NCBI GenBank assembly: GCA_963457665.1
Contig: OY735207.1
Coordinates: 49,292,696 to 49,356,695 of the forward strand
Length of the DNA: 64,000 bases
From: Thysanoteuthis rhombus
Lineage: Eukaryota; Mollusca; Cephalopoda; Oegopsida; Thysanoteuthidae
Reading direction: 5' to 3'
Both the position numbers and the translations under genes were made by a program. The notes below the pieces were generated by a model, which saw only the letters and a list, made by a program, of their open reading frames with translations, was not told the origin of the DNA and made no database searches. This document shows positions 33,500 to 43,915 of the stretch, in pieces (positions within the stretch are counted from its first letter, which is position 1; the number at the start of each line of letters is the position of its first letter).

Positions 33500-33815
33500 C
33501 TTTATGTTAGGCCACTGCCAACAGATCAGTTCGTAATCTCATATCTCTGGCACTTTCCTCAGTATTCATGCAGTCCCCAGCAGTGCTATGGTATATATAG
33601 TTTCGATCCTTTCTTTCATTTCTTGTTCCTCTAATCTTGCTTTCAGTGTCTTTGGTATGGTTTCGATTGTACCTACTATAATTAGTGCTACCCTGACTTT
33701 CATGTTCCACACTTTCTTCAGTTCTCTTGCCAGATCCTGGTATTTTTCCAGCTTTTCACTCTCTTTCCTATTTACTCTATGATCTGCAGGCATGACCACG
33801 TCTATTATTTGGCAT
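33500..33815 (-). mobile_element. RLE-type retrotransposon C-terminus
   Basis: The minus-strand frame 33799-33566 reads VMPADHRVNRKESEKLEKYQ and DLARELKKVWNMKVRVALII, then VGTIETIPKTLKARL and IALLGTA, followed by a stop. After the stop the frame continues ILRKVPEI. This is the terminal block (D.A.P.D..V...E.EKL.KYQDL..E...MW ... VVGALG.IPK ... ALLGTARILRKVLE) of the retrotransposon family of 9.56-10.8 kb, here from a better preserved but different copy with one nonsense change. Confidence 0.65.
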
Positions 33816-33819
33816 GTTC

Positions 33820-33847
33820 TCCTCCTCCTCCTCTTCTTCTTCTTCTT

Positions 33848-33921
<74 letters not shown>
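33820..33921. repeat. compound (CCT)(CTT)n(ATT)n microsatellite
   Basis: CCT units to about 33834, CTT units to 33876, then ATT units. Confidence 0.95.
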
Positions 33922-33922
<1 letters not shown>

Positions 33923-34099
33923 TCTACTACACCAATTTAGTTGAACTAGTGCCCATATCCTGTTAAAATCACCACATTTCGGTCGTTGTACCCACCTCCC
34001 TTCTTTAGGTGTATGTCACCTTTGGTAACCCTCTAGAAATGACAACAGAATGAGAAGAATCTACAGCTGTGGATTGAATAAAGAGTTCAGTTTGAAATT

Positions 34100-34440
34100 C
34101 TTGGAGATTTGCCACATACAGCAGATACGTGAAGAAAACTCGAGGGCACAAGGGCCGAAACACTGTAACTATAGCAACCTAGATGATGGCACCAGTTCGA
34201 ATAGATTAGTGCATGATAGGAGGAAAATTTATTTGATTTTATTCATATTCAAATTTACAGTTTGTTTTATAATTAGTAGTACTTACATCTAATGTATAAA
34301 TGACTGCGGGTGGAATGTGCCCATTCTGCTATCTAATTTTGGTGGATTCGGCAGAGTGGTTGGCCGTTTCCCAGATATATCACAGCACCCATCTGAATGA
34401 GACTGTAGGATAGGATGGCCGAAATAGTGTGTTCAAAAGA
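34100..34440 (+). repeat. dispersed family F copy, SINE-like
   Basis: GGCCGAAACACTGTAACTAT then AGCAACCTAGATGATGG and AGTTCGAAT (34152-34203) match GGCCGAAATGTTCCGACTAT, AACAACCAAGATGATG and AGTTCGAAT at 38.37-38.43 kb. A second partial unit follows near 34353-34425 (GGCAGAGTGGTTGGCC, GATGGCCGAAATAGTG). Confidence 0.45.
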
Positions 34441-34923
34441 TAACCCGAGAAGTGGACAAAAATACTAATACATCATGATGATCTCTCATCTTAAAAGTTC
34501 AATCAGAAAAAAAACATTGATGCAATTTCATCATCTACAATGTAGATTAGGGATTACAGTTCTTTAAATGGATAATTTCGGAAATGATAACTGTAAATCT
34601 GCTGTTGAGTTCTGGTACCGAACACTGTAGGATTCTCCAGGGGTACTTGTTGGGGTCAGGTTGATAATGCGTCGAGAGTCAAGAGGCATTTCGGAGTCCG
34701 TGGTCGGGGAGTCACCAGGATATGTCTGCAAGTAAGACTTGTGTCCTGTTCATAAAAAACTCCTTGTTAATAACTTCTTGCAGTGGGTTGGGGTATAGAT
34801 ATGGACTGTTGACGAAACGCTTGTGCAATCTGATTATGATCTTTCTTCGCCCCACTTATCTGAATGAAGATGTAAAATGCAAAGACAACGGCCACAAACG
34901 TGTTGCAACGTTCGTTTTATTCT
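34441..34923. other. spacer, no gene seen
   Basis: Nothing recognised. Confidence 0.4.
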
Positions 34924-35271
34924 TCAATGTGTGTGTGTGTGACTCCTACATGAGCATATCGCTCTCTCTCGCACTCTCTCTCTCTCTCTCAGACACACAC
35001 ACACACACACACACACACATTCGCAATCCCGATGCTTCATGTTGAAATACCGCCGAATTATTTTGTCTATCTCATCAAATATGTCATAAAAGAGATGTCC
35101 ATTTTGTAGTCTTGATGCTTTTGTAAAGCTTATTTCGTTAATTTGAAGTCGATGTTTATGTTTCTTATCTCCAAATTTTCTCTTTAAATCTCTAAACAAA
35201 ACGTTTGGCTTTCCAACCACCGAGGTCCTTTCCTCGCACATTGAAGTATGTGTGTTATCGTTCCTTTGCAA
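34924..35271 (-). CDS. unrecognised ORF, about 80 ordinary codons plus a CA-repeat end
   Basis: From 35271 the minus-strand frame gives MQRNDNTHTSMCEERTSVVG, then LFRDLKRKFGDKKHKHR, FYDIFDEIDKIIRRYF. It then enters the microsatellite (poly Cys-Val). The first 80 residues have ordinary, charged, helical-looking composition, unlike most frames here. I know no family for it. It could be an exon whose splice donor precedes the repeat, or chance. Confidence 0.2.
   Translation of the reverse strand: MQRNDNTHTSMCEERTSVVGKPNVLFRDLKRKFGDKKHKHRLQINEISFTKASRLQNGHLFYDIFDEIDKIIRRYFNMKHRDCECVCVCVCVCLRERERVRERAICSCRSHTHTH
34968..35020. repeat. (CT)n and (CA)n microsatellites
   Basis: CTCTCT run at 34968-34990 followed by CA units to about 35019. 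Confidence 0.9.
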
Positions 35272-35959
35272 GTATCATGGCTCTCCTTAATACATTAAAT
35301 TATCACGTTATTAACTTAAACTCTCTTAAGAAAACACAACTTATGACATTGTTATGTTATTTTAGGCTATTATTTCACATAGATATATGCTTTTGCCTAG
35401 AAATACAACCAGTAAGTAAAAAAATTAAACACTTATCTGTGCATCTTTCTTGCCTCATTGTGGCATTTTTTTCTGTATATTCCGTTTTATTTTGTTATCT
35501 TAAGTTTAGATTCAAACGCTTTTTAAAACGTCAACCGCCGAGAAGTATTTCTGTCGGTAACAGGTTGTAAAGATTCACCGAAGGGAAAAGGCATGATAAA
35601 TTGCACTAGTATTATATGAGAATGCATATTGCAATTAGACAAATATCATAAATAGGAAGTGAAAAAAAATATTTGAAGTAGTAGTAACAATACTTGGGGC
35701 AACTCGTTACTATTTAGGAATATCGAGTAAAAAAAACAAATCATCCCCAGATTCGTGAATTGTAACATGAGATAAAAGAAACGAGCTCACGGGATAGTTT
35801 TGCAGGTAAATAAACAGTGGTGTATGGCTTCAAAAATATAAAGTTACCTAACTTGCTATTTTTATGCATCTGAAGCATTTGCAGGGCTGAGAAAAACAAA
35901 TTGAGATAATGGCGCAGTTGAAACGTTACGTTACACTATGCTGGACGCAGGAAAATCTT
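35272..35959. other. spacer, no gene seen
   Basis: The 121-codon plus frame 35205-35570 partly overlaps the minus-strand frame and is Leu/Phe/Lys-rich. I see no domain in it. Confidence 0.4.
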
Positions 35960-36400
35960 AATACGCGGTGGCACGTGCAAATCTAATATGGCAGACCGCA
36001 CTTGAGGTAGCAGGTGAGTACAGGCCCCTATGGGGGAAAGGACAAATAATTGACAAAGAGAACTATTGGCGAATACGACTACTGAAGGAAACGACATGCA
36101 TACTTCCTTCAGTCAAACCAATTTGCCGACCAAGCATTGATATCAATAACTTCTAAGAACCTCTCCTCATGAGAAAATCTTTTTTAAAAAATCAACAAAA
36201 CGGATTACTCAATACAAGGGAGGAAATTCGAAAATCCCTCGATAACACAACCCAGATATACAAAAAAAAAAGAGATATAACGTGTCCACCCCAACCGATC
36301 ATGCGCTCTCAGTACTCAGTCTAGAGCGAGAAATACCCGACGATGGCTGGAGGATACACAGCCGAAACGTTGTGGAAAAAACTGAACTCATAGACGAAGA
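35960..36400 (+). mobile_element. Penelope-like element 3' end (GIY-YIG C-terminus)
   Basis: The plus frame 35968-36156 gives YRPLWGKGQIIDKENYWRIR, LLKETTCIL and PICRPSIDINNF. I recall this as the end of the endonuclease-bearing polyprotein of Penelope-like elements (W...K.IDKE..W..R..KEA..I.....I.RPS.D...W). Downstream, PDDGWRIHSRNVV (about 36340-36380) resembles the sequence that follows the ORF in such elements, where a CGAAACGTTGTGG motif is common. The 5' part is absent, in keeping with 5' truncation. The family call is from memory. Confidence 0.5.
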
Positions 36401-36426
36401 AAATAGTCCGACTATATATTGCGATT

Positions 36427-36627
36427 ATGGAAGATATGTCTGGTTTGAAAATCAGCACTGGAAATCATGGCTTTTACGTGGATTCAAACAGCAACGATAG
36501 GTCTCTGTGGGAAATGTGCGAACAACTCAGTTCTCCAGCAGGTCAAACAACTCTCTTCTGTCTCGCATTTAATCACAAAGCTGATAGTTTAGCTGATATG
36601 ATTGTATTCTTTGACGGGCCGCTCTGA
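36427..36627 (+). CDS. unrecognised ORF, 66 codons
   Basis: Directly follows the Penelope-like end. It contains LWEMCEQLSSPAGQTTLFCL and ends DMIVFFDGPL. Balanced composition, no family recognised. It may belong to the 3' region of the element or to a host exon; chance is also possible. Confidence 0.15.
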   Translation: MEDMSGLKISTGNHGFYVDSNSNDRSLWEMCEQLSSPAGQTTLFCLAFNHKADSLADMIVFFDGPL

Positions 36628-36869
36628 AATTCCATCCCACGTACAGAGCTGAAAAAATCAGTTACCACGCACCACAGAGGAGAAATCTTCCTTCAAGGCT
36701 TTCTAATTGACTGCCATCGTTTGAACATTAATATATTACGAACAGAAATTCATATTTATTAAGCTCAGCCAAGTGCAGCACGAGGCCAAACGGAGAAAAA
36801 TTGAGTAGGAAAATTCTATTGAACCAATATTCCAAGTGGGAAAGTTCCGTCTGGTATCACTTTGATACC

Positions 36870-37060
36870 TCCTCTCCTATAGTGTAGTGTTTAGCACGTC
36901 TATCTCAGACGTAGAAAGCCCTGGGTTCGACCCTGGTATGAGTCAAGAGGGTTGAAAACTCTCCATTAGGACAACCTTCCTTGTGCACTCAGCTGTGTGA
37001 TTAGGGTGAAGGTATCCTTTTGTTGAACTACCAAGTATGTGATCATAAAAACTTGCATTT
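36870..37060 (+). mobile_element. tRNA-derived SINE copy with well-kept cloverleaf
   Basis: From 36877: an acceptor-like TCTCCTA, TAGTGTAGTGTTTAGCAC (D-arm/box A), anticodon stem TCTAT/GTAGA around a CTCAGAC loop (anticodon would read CAG), then CCTGGGTTCGACCCTGG (T-arm/box B, 36930-36946), and TATGAGT. Five of seven acceptor pairs form. Mispairs and the following non-tRNA body argue for a SINE or tRNA pseudogene rather than an active tRNA. Confidence 0.55.
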
Positions 37061-38097
37061 GAAACTTGCAAGGATCACTGACGTATGAAACAGAAACCAG
37101 GACTTCATCACCTGCCATCATATTCCAATTGGAGTTGTCTTTTAAGAGGTGGAATGCTCTTCCTTTTATCCCCCAAGAGTGGCTATTTGAAGATTACCCC
37201 AAGTTATTGCGTTAAAACATTCTCTCATTTAAAACAAATGGAGAAATATTTTACTTTTTCATGATGGTTGTGTTCTTGTAGCATTTGCGATTTTAGGCAT
37301 GAACATCAAGTATTGGTGCTACTGACAGTTATGTCACGACCAACCAGGCCCCAAAATCGAAATTTATAATTTGATTGGAAATAGCAATTCTCTCAAAGTA
37401 AATGTCTCAGATGCAAATCGGCCATTGGGTGTTAATTGTCGGCGAGCCAATTTAACAAGCAATTTTTAATGTATAGTTTTGGTTTGGTTCTCACTGGGTG
37501 ACCCATTCTTGTGATCTTGCGCGGATATATGTTGAAATCAAGATGCATACGCCTAGATAAGTGATTTCGAAACTAAGTTCCGTAGAATAATGTTTAGGGT
37601 CTGCAGCAGTTTTCCATCTGAACCTGACTGTGCGAATCTGGTAGCAGAGAGTCAACATCAATTACATAGTAGTCAAACACATAATTACTGCATGCAGACC
37701 TGCTTCATTTATTAAAATTAGAATAAAGGTAATCCGATCTAAAAAAAATATGATTTCTGAAGGTCAAGTTTAGTTTTTTGTTGTAGTTCAGTTATTAGTT
37801 TAAAAACTGAATGATAAAAATATGGGTCTATTTCTTTGATAGAAGAGGCCATTGATCCAGATTATACACTGATTTATCTGAATTGTTATCCTCGTCTTGA
37901 TTATTATAGAAACAACGTCTTGGCGATTGTATCCTCCATCCATTCGTGTATGGTAGCACTCCCAGAATTTCGAACCGAACCTTTTATTCGGTCTATGGAG
38001 GTAAACAGTTCTCATTATGTTGTCCATGTTGAGGGATATTTCGTTTTATCAAATGTTTCTGTTGCTTCGTTCTTTGTTAATTCGTCCTTGGGATGCA
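37061..38097. other. spacer, no gene seen
   Basis: No recognised element; the open frame 37836-38117 (plus) has no known likeness and merges into the repeat that follows. Confidence 0.4.
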
Positions 38098-38305
38098 GCT
38101 TCTTTTCGTTCAATTAAACCCAGGTACATGAACTTCACTGCCAAAACCAAGGATTGAACACACAGCGCTTCTGCTCGTTCAGTTGAACCAGAGTACATGG
38201 ATTCGACTGCCTGAACCAGGGATTAAACTTTCTGTTCTACTGCTCATTCAGTTGAACCAGAGTACACGGATTCCATTGCATGAGCTGGGGATTAAATCCA
38301 CGACC
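38098..38305 (+). repeat. 69-bp tandem triplication
   Basis: Units start at about 38098, 38168 and 38237: CTTCTTTTCGTTCAATTAA, CTTCTGCTCGTTCAGTTGAA, CTACTGCTCATTCAGTTGAA. Each goes on with an AGAGTACATGGATTC block and GAACCAGGGATTAAA or close variants. Confidence 0.8.
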
Positions 38306-38359
38306 ACCAGATAAATTGCAGCACATGAACGACGGTCATATCTATTAGGCCGTTGTCCA

Positions 38360-38450
38360 GCAGGTAAAAAGGCCGAAATGTTCCGACTATAACAACCAAG
38401 ATGATGAAAGAAGTTCGAATGAATAAATCTGGAATAATGATAATTAATCA
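38360..38450 (+). repeat. dispersed family F, copy 2
   Basis: AAGGCCGAAATGTTCCGACT, ATAACAACCAAGATGATG and AGTTCGAATGAATAAATC; matches 34.15 kb. Confidence 0.5.
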
Positions 38451-39325
38451 GTTCAAAAATTCACATAGTAAAAAAAAACATATAGAACTCAGATATAGAG
38501 AGTGCCTTTCAATAAGACCGGTTGATAACATTAAGCAAAGAATATAAAATTCGGACAATGAATGTAAAACATTTATTGTTGTTATCAAATTCATTGTTAT
38601 GATCGACTTTACATTAATAAAAATTATTTTAAAAAATGATATGAAAATTATATCAGATTTTCAATTCATATTAAAATAAAGTGTTTTGGATTGACTGATT
38701 TTGATCGCAATAATTATTTGATAACATTATCCATGATTATAATAAACAGCTTCCTCTGCACATGTGAAGAATTTTGCTTGATTTTTTTTATGAAGGAAGG
38801 ACATTTAGTAAATGGAATTCATGTGACAAGAGATCTTGACGACCCCAAAAAGTGGTAAAACTCTTTGGCATTTGTATTTAGTCAGTGTCGGTTTTACTGG
38901 AGTTTTCTGAAGGAAGATCTGTTGAAGGATTTGCGGAAATATTATGAGACACTTGAATGAAGGAGGAAGTCGACAGTAAAAGGATAAACACGTTTGCTTG
39001 TAATGAGGAATGAGTCACTGGAGGAGAGGAGGCCAACTGTTGGCCATTTTGTTTTAGCGTTTGACGTTATTTATTCATCCAACCAAGCTGAAGTTTTAAT
39101 TACTTTAAATAAATTCCTTGTTTTTATTTCTAGAAATAAATATAATCTGCGTGCAATATGAAGCAGTACGTCTGACAATTAGGGAAAAAAACTGAAAAAT
39201 GTAAACAGAAATTACTAAATAATGAAAATGTTTTTTAAATCTAAAATAAATAAATTCGTTTTGGTCATGAGTCAAAATCTATTCAGGAATTATAAACTTT
39301 AATTCAAAGAATCTTTTTAATAGGA
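38451..39325. other. AT-rich spacer, no gene seen
   Basis: Nothing recognised. Confidence 0.5.
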
Positions 39326-39850
39326 ATGTTTCCTTATAATTACTTAAGCTGTGAGAAAGGAGCAACTAAAGTAAAATCATTAACCATTCGTGGGACGGCT
39401 GATGGGATATCTCACGAGAAATTCCTTTGTCCTGGATCTTCTTGCTTTGTCAGTAAATTGCAGTGTAAATCAAGACAACCACTGGATAATGATGGAAACG
39501 GTGAAAGTAGTTATCAGCCTGAAAATGCTGACGAGATATCCACAGAGAAATCTCTTAGTTGCGGGTCTTCCTACACAGGTAGTGAATTGTATAGTGAATT
39601 GAGACAATTGCTAGATAGAGACGGAGATATTTAAAGTAATGATTGTCCTGCACTTGCTGAAGAGATATGTCGAGGGGAGTTTCTTCGACCCGGGCCGTCT
39701 TACTCTGGCAATGAATCATAAGTGAATAACGTCAATTCGTAGACGGTAATGGAGACAGTGAAAATTAATATCGTACTGGAGCTGCTGACAATATATCTAG
39801 AGAGAAGTTTCTTTGTCCAATATCTTCTTTATCTCACTGTGAATTGGAGA
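39326..39850 (+). pseudogene. 129-bp coding repeat array, about four 43-residue units
   Basis: Unit starts are 39398, 39527, 39656 and about 39784, so the first three are exactly 129 bp apart, preserving frame. Translated units begin ADGISHEKFLCPGSS, ADEISTEKSLSCGSS, AEEICRGEFLRPGPS and ADNISREKFLCPISS. The second half of units 1 and 2 reads KSRQPLDNDGNGES and SELRQLLDRDGD. Units 1-2 lie in one open frame from 39326 to 39634; unit 2 ends in a stop and units 3-4 carry stops and one single-base shift. The array ends where an RTE copy begins. Family unknown. Preservation of the 43-residue period suggests it was once translated. Confidence 0.5.
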
Positions 39851-40264
39851 ATCACTTATGGAGCTGAAACATGGAACCTAACCAAAAGACAAACCCGCAA
39901 ATTGAGAAACATGCACCATGCGCATGAGAGAATCAAGCTCAACCTCATATGGAGAGATCACTAGACAGCACGATATATCAGAAAAGAACCGGGGGCCGAG
40001 ACATGATAAAATCCATTAGAGAACTCAAATGGTAATGGGCTGGTCATGTTGTGAGAATGAAAGACAACGACTCACAACATGGATCCCCAGAGACCACATG
40101 CGAAACCGAGGCCGACAAAATACAAGATAGAGAGATGAACTAAAATGGTTCAGGAAATACTGGCTCTGCGACGTCCATGATAGCGAAATGTGGCGGATCC
40201 CTGGGGAAGGTCTATGTCCAACGACGGACGTTAAAAGATTGATGATGATGATGATGATGATGAT
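39850..40264 (+). mobile_element. 5'-truncated RTE copy (subfamily A) with (GAT)n tail
   Basis: The plus frames show YGAETWNLTKRQTRKLRN (39858-39912), then shifted C-terminal pieces ending with GGTCTATGTCCAACGACGGA, CGTTAAAAGATT and (GAT)7 at 40244-40264. A deletion removes the NRWTS stretch near 40070. The 5' end is within the coding repeat array. Confidence 0.85.
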
Positions 40265-40525
40265 TTGGAGAATCGTTAATCAGCAGAAGTCCTAAATAGT
40301 GGTTTGGTCAGATTCGCCGACTCCTTCTCTATCAATCGAGGAGGATGCTAGTGACGACAAATATCTTGTCAAGATATCTGGTGATTAGGCCGATCACAGA
40401 AAGGTGGATTCATACTTTTCCCAAGGGCAGTAGAGCGAAATGAATAGAAGAAAACTCTGCCTAAATTTGAACAAGCTTTGCCGATTCCAATTTCCGTGCT
40501 GATAACTGTTACGATATCTCACACG

Positions 40526-40530
<5 letters not shown>
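40265..40530. other. spacer, no gene seen
   Basis: Nothing recognised. Confidence 0.4.

Positions 40531-40574
<44 letters not shown>
40531..40574. repeat. (CT)n microsatellite
   Basis: 22 uninterrupted CT units. Confidence 0.95.
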
Positions 40575-40577
<3 letters not shown>

Positions 40578-40804
40578 GACAGCGTATCAAATAACATCTG
40601 GTTTTCTCTCTTAAGGGTTTGGTTGATTTAACTCGTTGCCCTCCGTTGTTTGCAGGCAAAGCGACTGGTGTGCGTGCGAGTGTGTAGAGATATCCACTCA
40701 GCTTCACTTATTCCATCACCAAACTAGATAGGAGAAATGGAGAGAAATTTGCGTAACACTAATCTTCCAAGCGAAAAATGCAGCTGCTCCTGCCTAAAAT
40801 CAGA

Positions 40805-40806
<2 letters not shown>

Positions 40807-40878
<72 letters not shown>
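40807..40878. repeat. (AT)n microsatellite
   Basis: 36 uninterrupted AT units, ending directly at the left end of family E. Confidence 0.95.
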
Positions 40879-40880
<2 letters not shown>

Positions 40881-41165
40881 TAGAAAGCTTTACAGTTTCA
40901 AACACTAAGCATTTAAAAAACATTTCTGTGTCACTTCAGTCACTTATTTTCCATAATCTGTTGATGTTTTTTTTCTTTTTTACTTTTGCTTTATAGATAT
41001 GGTACAATGTGTAAATTCTCTCTTGTTAGGATCATAAGTTGTTTACCATGTAACTGTTTCGGGGATTTTAAAAAACAAAACATTTACATTAACATGGCAC
41101 CCCAGCAGTGTTGATCAAATACCACCTCCTTTTCAGCAATAATTTTAATATATAGCTTATGTCAT
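40879..41165 (+). repeat. dispersed family E, copy 1 (TA-flanked)
   Basis: Begins CTAGAAAGCTTTACAG right after the AT array. It contains TTCAGTCA, ATCTGTTGATG, GGATCATAAGTTGTTT, AACTGTTTCGGGG, a TTTTAAAAAA run, and AACATGGCACCCCAGCAGTG then TTGATCAAA. All are in the same order as in the copy at 61.04 kb. Confidence 0.7.
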
Positions 41166-41290
41166 GCATGTTGTTTGCTATTTTACGTAGGGTATTATCA
41201 TAATGTATTGTATATGGATTTATTTTGTGCTACAAATCATTCGATTAAGAGTTCATTCGCATAAATTACCCCCAAATCGTATATATATTA

Positions 41291-41805
41291 AGCGAAGAAT
41301 CACACTAGGATGGCAAGCCTTTGGCTGAGCATATTCAACCATCAAAAATAGGAAAATCCCATTAATCCTAAAAAGAAGGCTGTATAACCAAGACATCCTT
41401 CCAATAGTTACTTATGGAGCTGAAACGTGGAACCTAACCAAGAGACAGATCTGCAAATTGAGAACCATGCAACGTGCATGAGAAGAATAAGCTAGGCCTC
41501 ACGTGGAGAGACCACAAGACAGCACAGTACATCCGGGAAAAGACAAGAGTCAGGGATATCATAGAATCCATTAAAAATCCCAAATGGCAGTGGGCTGGCC
41601 ATGTTGCAAGAATGAGGGACAACCGATGGACATCGCGACTCACGACATGGATCCTCAGAGATCACATGCGCAACCGGGGCTAGCAGAATGTTAGAAGGAG
41701 AGACCAGCTAGACAAATTCAGAAATTACTGGCTCTGCAACGCCCATGATAGAGAAGTGTGGCGAATCCTGGGGAAGTTCTATGTCCAACGACGGATGCTA
41801 AAAGA

Positions 41806-41885
<80 letters not shown>
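41291..41885 (+). mobile_element. RTE copy (subfamily A), best preserved 3' end
   Basis: Plus frames: RRITLGWQAFG (41295-41327), KIPLILKRRLYNQDILPIVT (about 41350-41410), YGAETWNLTKR, and an open frame 41474-41683 with GLTWRDHKTAQYIREKTRVR, DIIESIKN and WQWAGHVARMRDNRWTSRL. Then YWLCNAHDREVWRILGKFY, QRRMLKE and a stop, and (GAT)n at 41807-41885 (about 26 units). The start near 41291 is a 5' truncation. The family is defined by this copy. Confidence 0.9.
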
Positions 41886-41886
<1 letters not shown>

Positions 41887-42489
41887 ACAATAACATGAAG
41901 TTATTAAAATAAGAGTTCTCAATATTTCTAATACGATGCAGCTGCTATACTGATTTTTTGAATTTTTTACATAACAATGTCTTTGTTCTGCGTTCTGGAT
42001 TTGAAAATGTAAAAAAAAGTATTACAGTTATTAGAAGATTATCTGTAAGGAATGGTTATATCTAATGTTGTTAATAGTCAAGTCTACAGCTGTTAAGTTC
42101 GTTAGTTATGTATATTTAAAATGTAAATGGAATACAGAATGTTTCGAATATTTCGTTGATTGATACGCATTTTTGTTCGTTTTTAGCCATTGAAGTTATC
42201 GTTTGATGTAATAATATCTACATACTTCAATAAACATTTTCTTTTGTGTCTTCATTTAGCAGCTTATTAGTTAGTTTGGTTTTTTTTTTGTTTTTTTGTT
42301 TTTTATAAATAGATTATAGCTTGGAAGAACGATTATTTTTGTATCTTTCTTCCAACACGCGTCTTAATTTATTTTTTTGTACTCAAAATAGATATGTAAT
42401 TATAGATGCGTTATATCATTTTGAAACTGTACTTGAAAGGATCACCTGTTTTCACACGGATAATGTATCAGTTGGCTTAGACAGGATAA
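41886..42489. other. AT-rich spacer, no gene seen
   Basis: Nothing recognised. Confidence 0.5.
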
Positions 42490-42605
42490 ACAATAGGAGA
42501 AAACGGGGCTGCTACAGAAATCGAGCCTGCGACCGATAAGGTAGTCGCTTCAACGTAGCGTTGTCCTTACCATTGAGCTAAACAGTTGCCGGCAATGCAA
42601 AGGCC
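42490..42605 (-). mobile_element. tRNA-derived SINE or tRNA pseudogene
   Basis: Minus strand from about 42588: GTTTAGCTCAATGGTAAGG (D-arm/box A) and, at about 42503-42530, TCGCAGGCTCGATTTCTG (T-arm/box B). The spacing between them is longer than in a class I tRNA, and the acceptor ends do not pair. Not a functional tRNA. Confidence 0.5.
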
Positions 42606-43053
42606 AAAATAGATATCCACTTCTTAATAACATAATCGATGCGTTCAAATAAACAAAACAGTAATTTGGGTTTTGCTTTACCAAATAAATATTTTCACTC
42701 CAAATTCTCATGTTGTTAATTCTTTGTCTATATCTGCTCGATTCGTACTATTAACGTTGCCTGGACCAAGTGATATATTCTCCGGAAGATCACTTCAAAT
42801 AGGAGTTCCTATCTGATATAACAGAATTTATAAGCATTCTGTCGGATCATATGTATCCATTTCATAATAACATTATACATATATCTATATCTATCTATCT
42901 ATATATATATGTGTATATAGTTAAATAATTGAATAATTGTGTCATCCACATACGGCTGTTTCGTTGTAATACAACTCTTCAGTGTGGCTATAGACTATCC
43001 ATTATCCCATCTAGTACCACAAGGTAGGATCGATTACTTGTGGGCATTACTTA

Positions 43054-43055
<2 letters not shown>
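42606..43055. other. spacer with short TA/TATC tract
   Basis: TATC/TA repeats at 42878-42920; otherwise nothing recognised. Confidence 0.5.

Positions 43056-43111
<56 letters not shown>
43056..43111. repeat. (TA)n microsatellite
   Basis: 28 uninterrupted TA units. Confidence 0.95.
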
Positions 43112-43112
<1 letters not shown>

Positions 43113-43915
43113 CCAATTCACTATTTTATGTGAACGTAACACTCATATATAAGCAAAACAACACTTTCACATCGATACACACACTACATAACGCACACAT
43201 GTATAAACTGAATGACTGTCTTATCTATACAACACGTACATACTATAAAAGTCATGTATATGGACAGTGCGATGCAATGTTTAGGCTGCTATGTTATCAG
43301 GTATTCCTTAGATGTCGGTTGCATCCAGCAATACATAGGGATTTTCGAACGTAACCCTTTATTTAATCAACAGAGACAAGCTGTTCCCGCCCTTTACCTG
43401 CTATATCCGATCTCCTATCGAAGTAATTTCAGAACTCACGAATGTCAATTCTTCCTTGGCTGGCTTCTCGGTCTCTCCTCTCTGATTGATTGGATTATTT
43501 GAGTATTCCAAAGGCCCTGACCCTTTCAACTGTCCTATTCCCCAATGATATGCTATTTTTGTGGTTTAACTTCGTTACGTTGGAGTCAGTATGCTCACCT
43601 TTCTTTAAAAACACATGATCAGCCATGCCTGATTTCACGGAATAATAAATCTAATCAGTAGTCAAAGCATAAACAAGAACACTTTTTAGGAGTCTCTCAT
43701 TAGGAGGAATGAAGACATTGGGTTAGAGAGTTCCATAAGCCGGCAGAACATTGCATCGTAGATAAAAGGATTAGTAATGCTGGTTTGATTCTCTGGAAGC
43801 CGGTATTTATTTCCTCAGAACAACAGTAGACTTTTCTTTTCATTGTCGGCCAAGAGCAGACCTTTTCTATTGATTATAAGCCTGCTTGTTGGATCAGTTA
43901 GTCACATATTTCAAG
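43112..43915. other. spacer, no gene seen
   Basis: Open frames 43040-43354 and 43212-43502 begin in or near the TA array and contain no domain I recognise. Confidence 0.4.

Noticed and set aside
36877..36953. Functional tRNA gene
   Set aside because: The cloverleaf is close, but two acceptor pairs and part of the T-stem fail and a non-tRNA body follows, so a SINE or pseudogene is the better reading.
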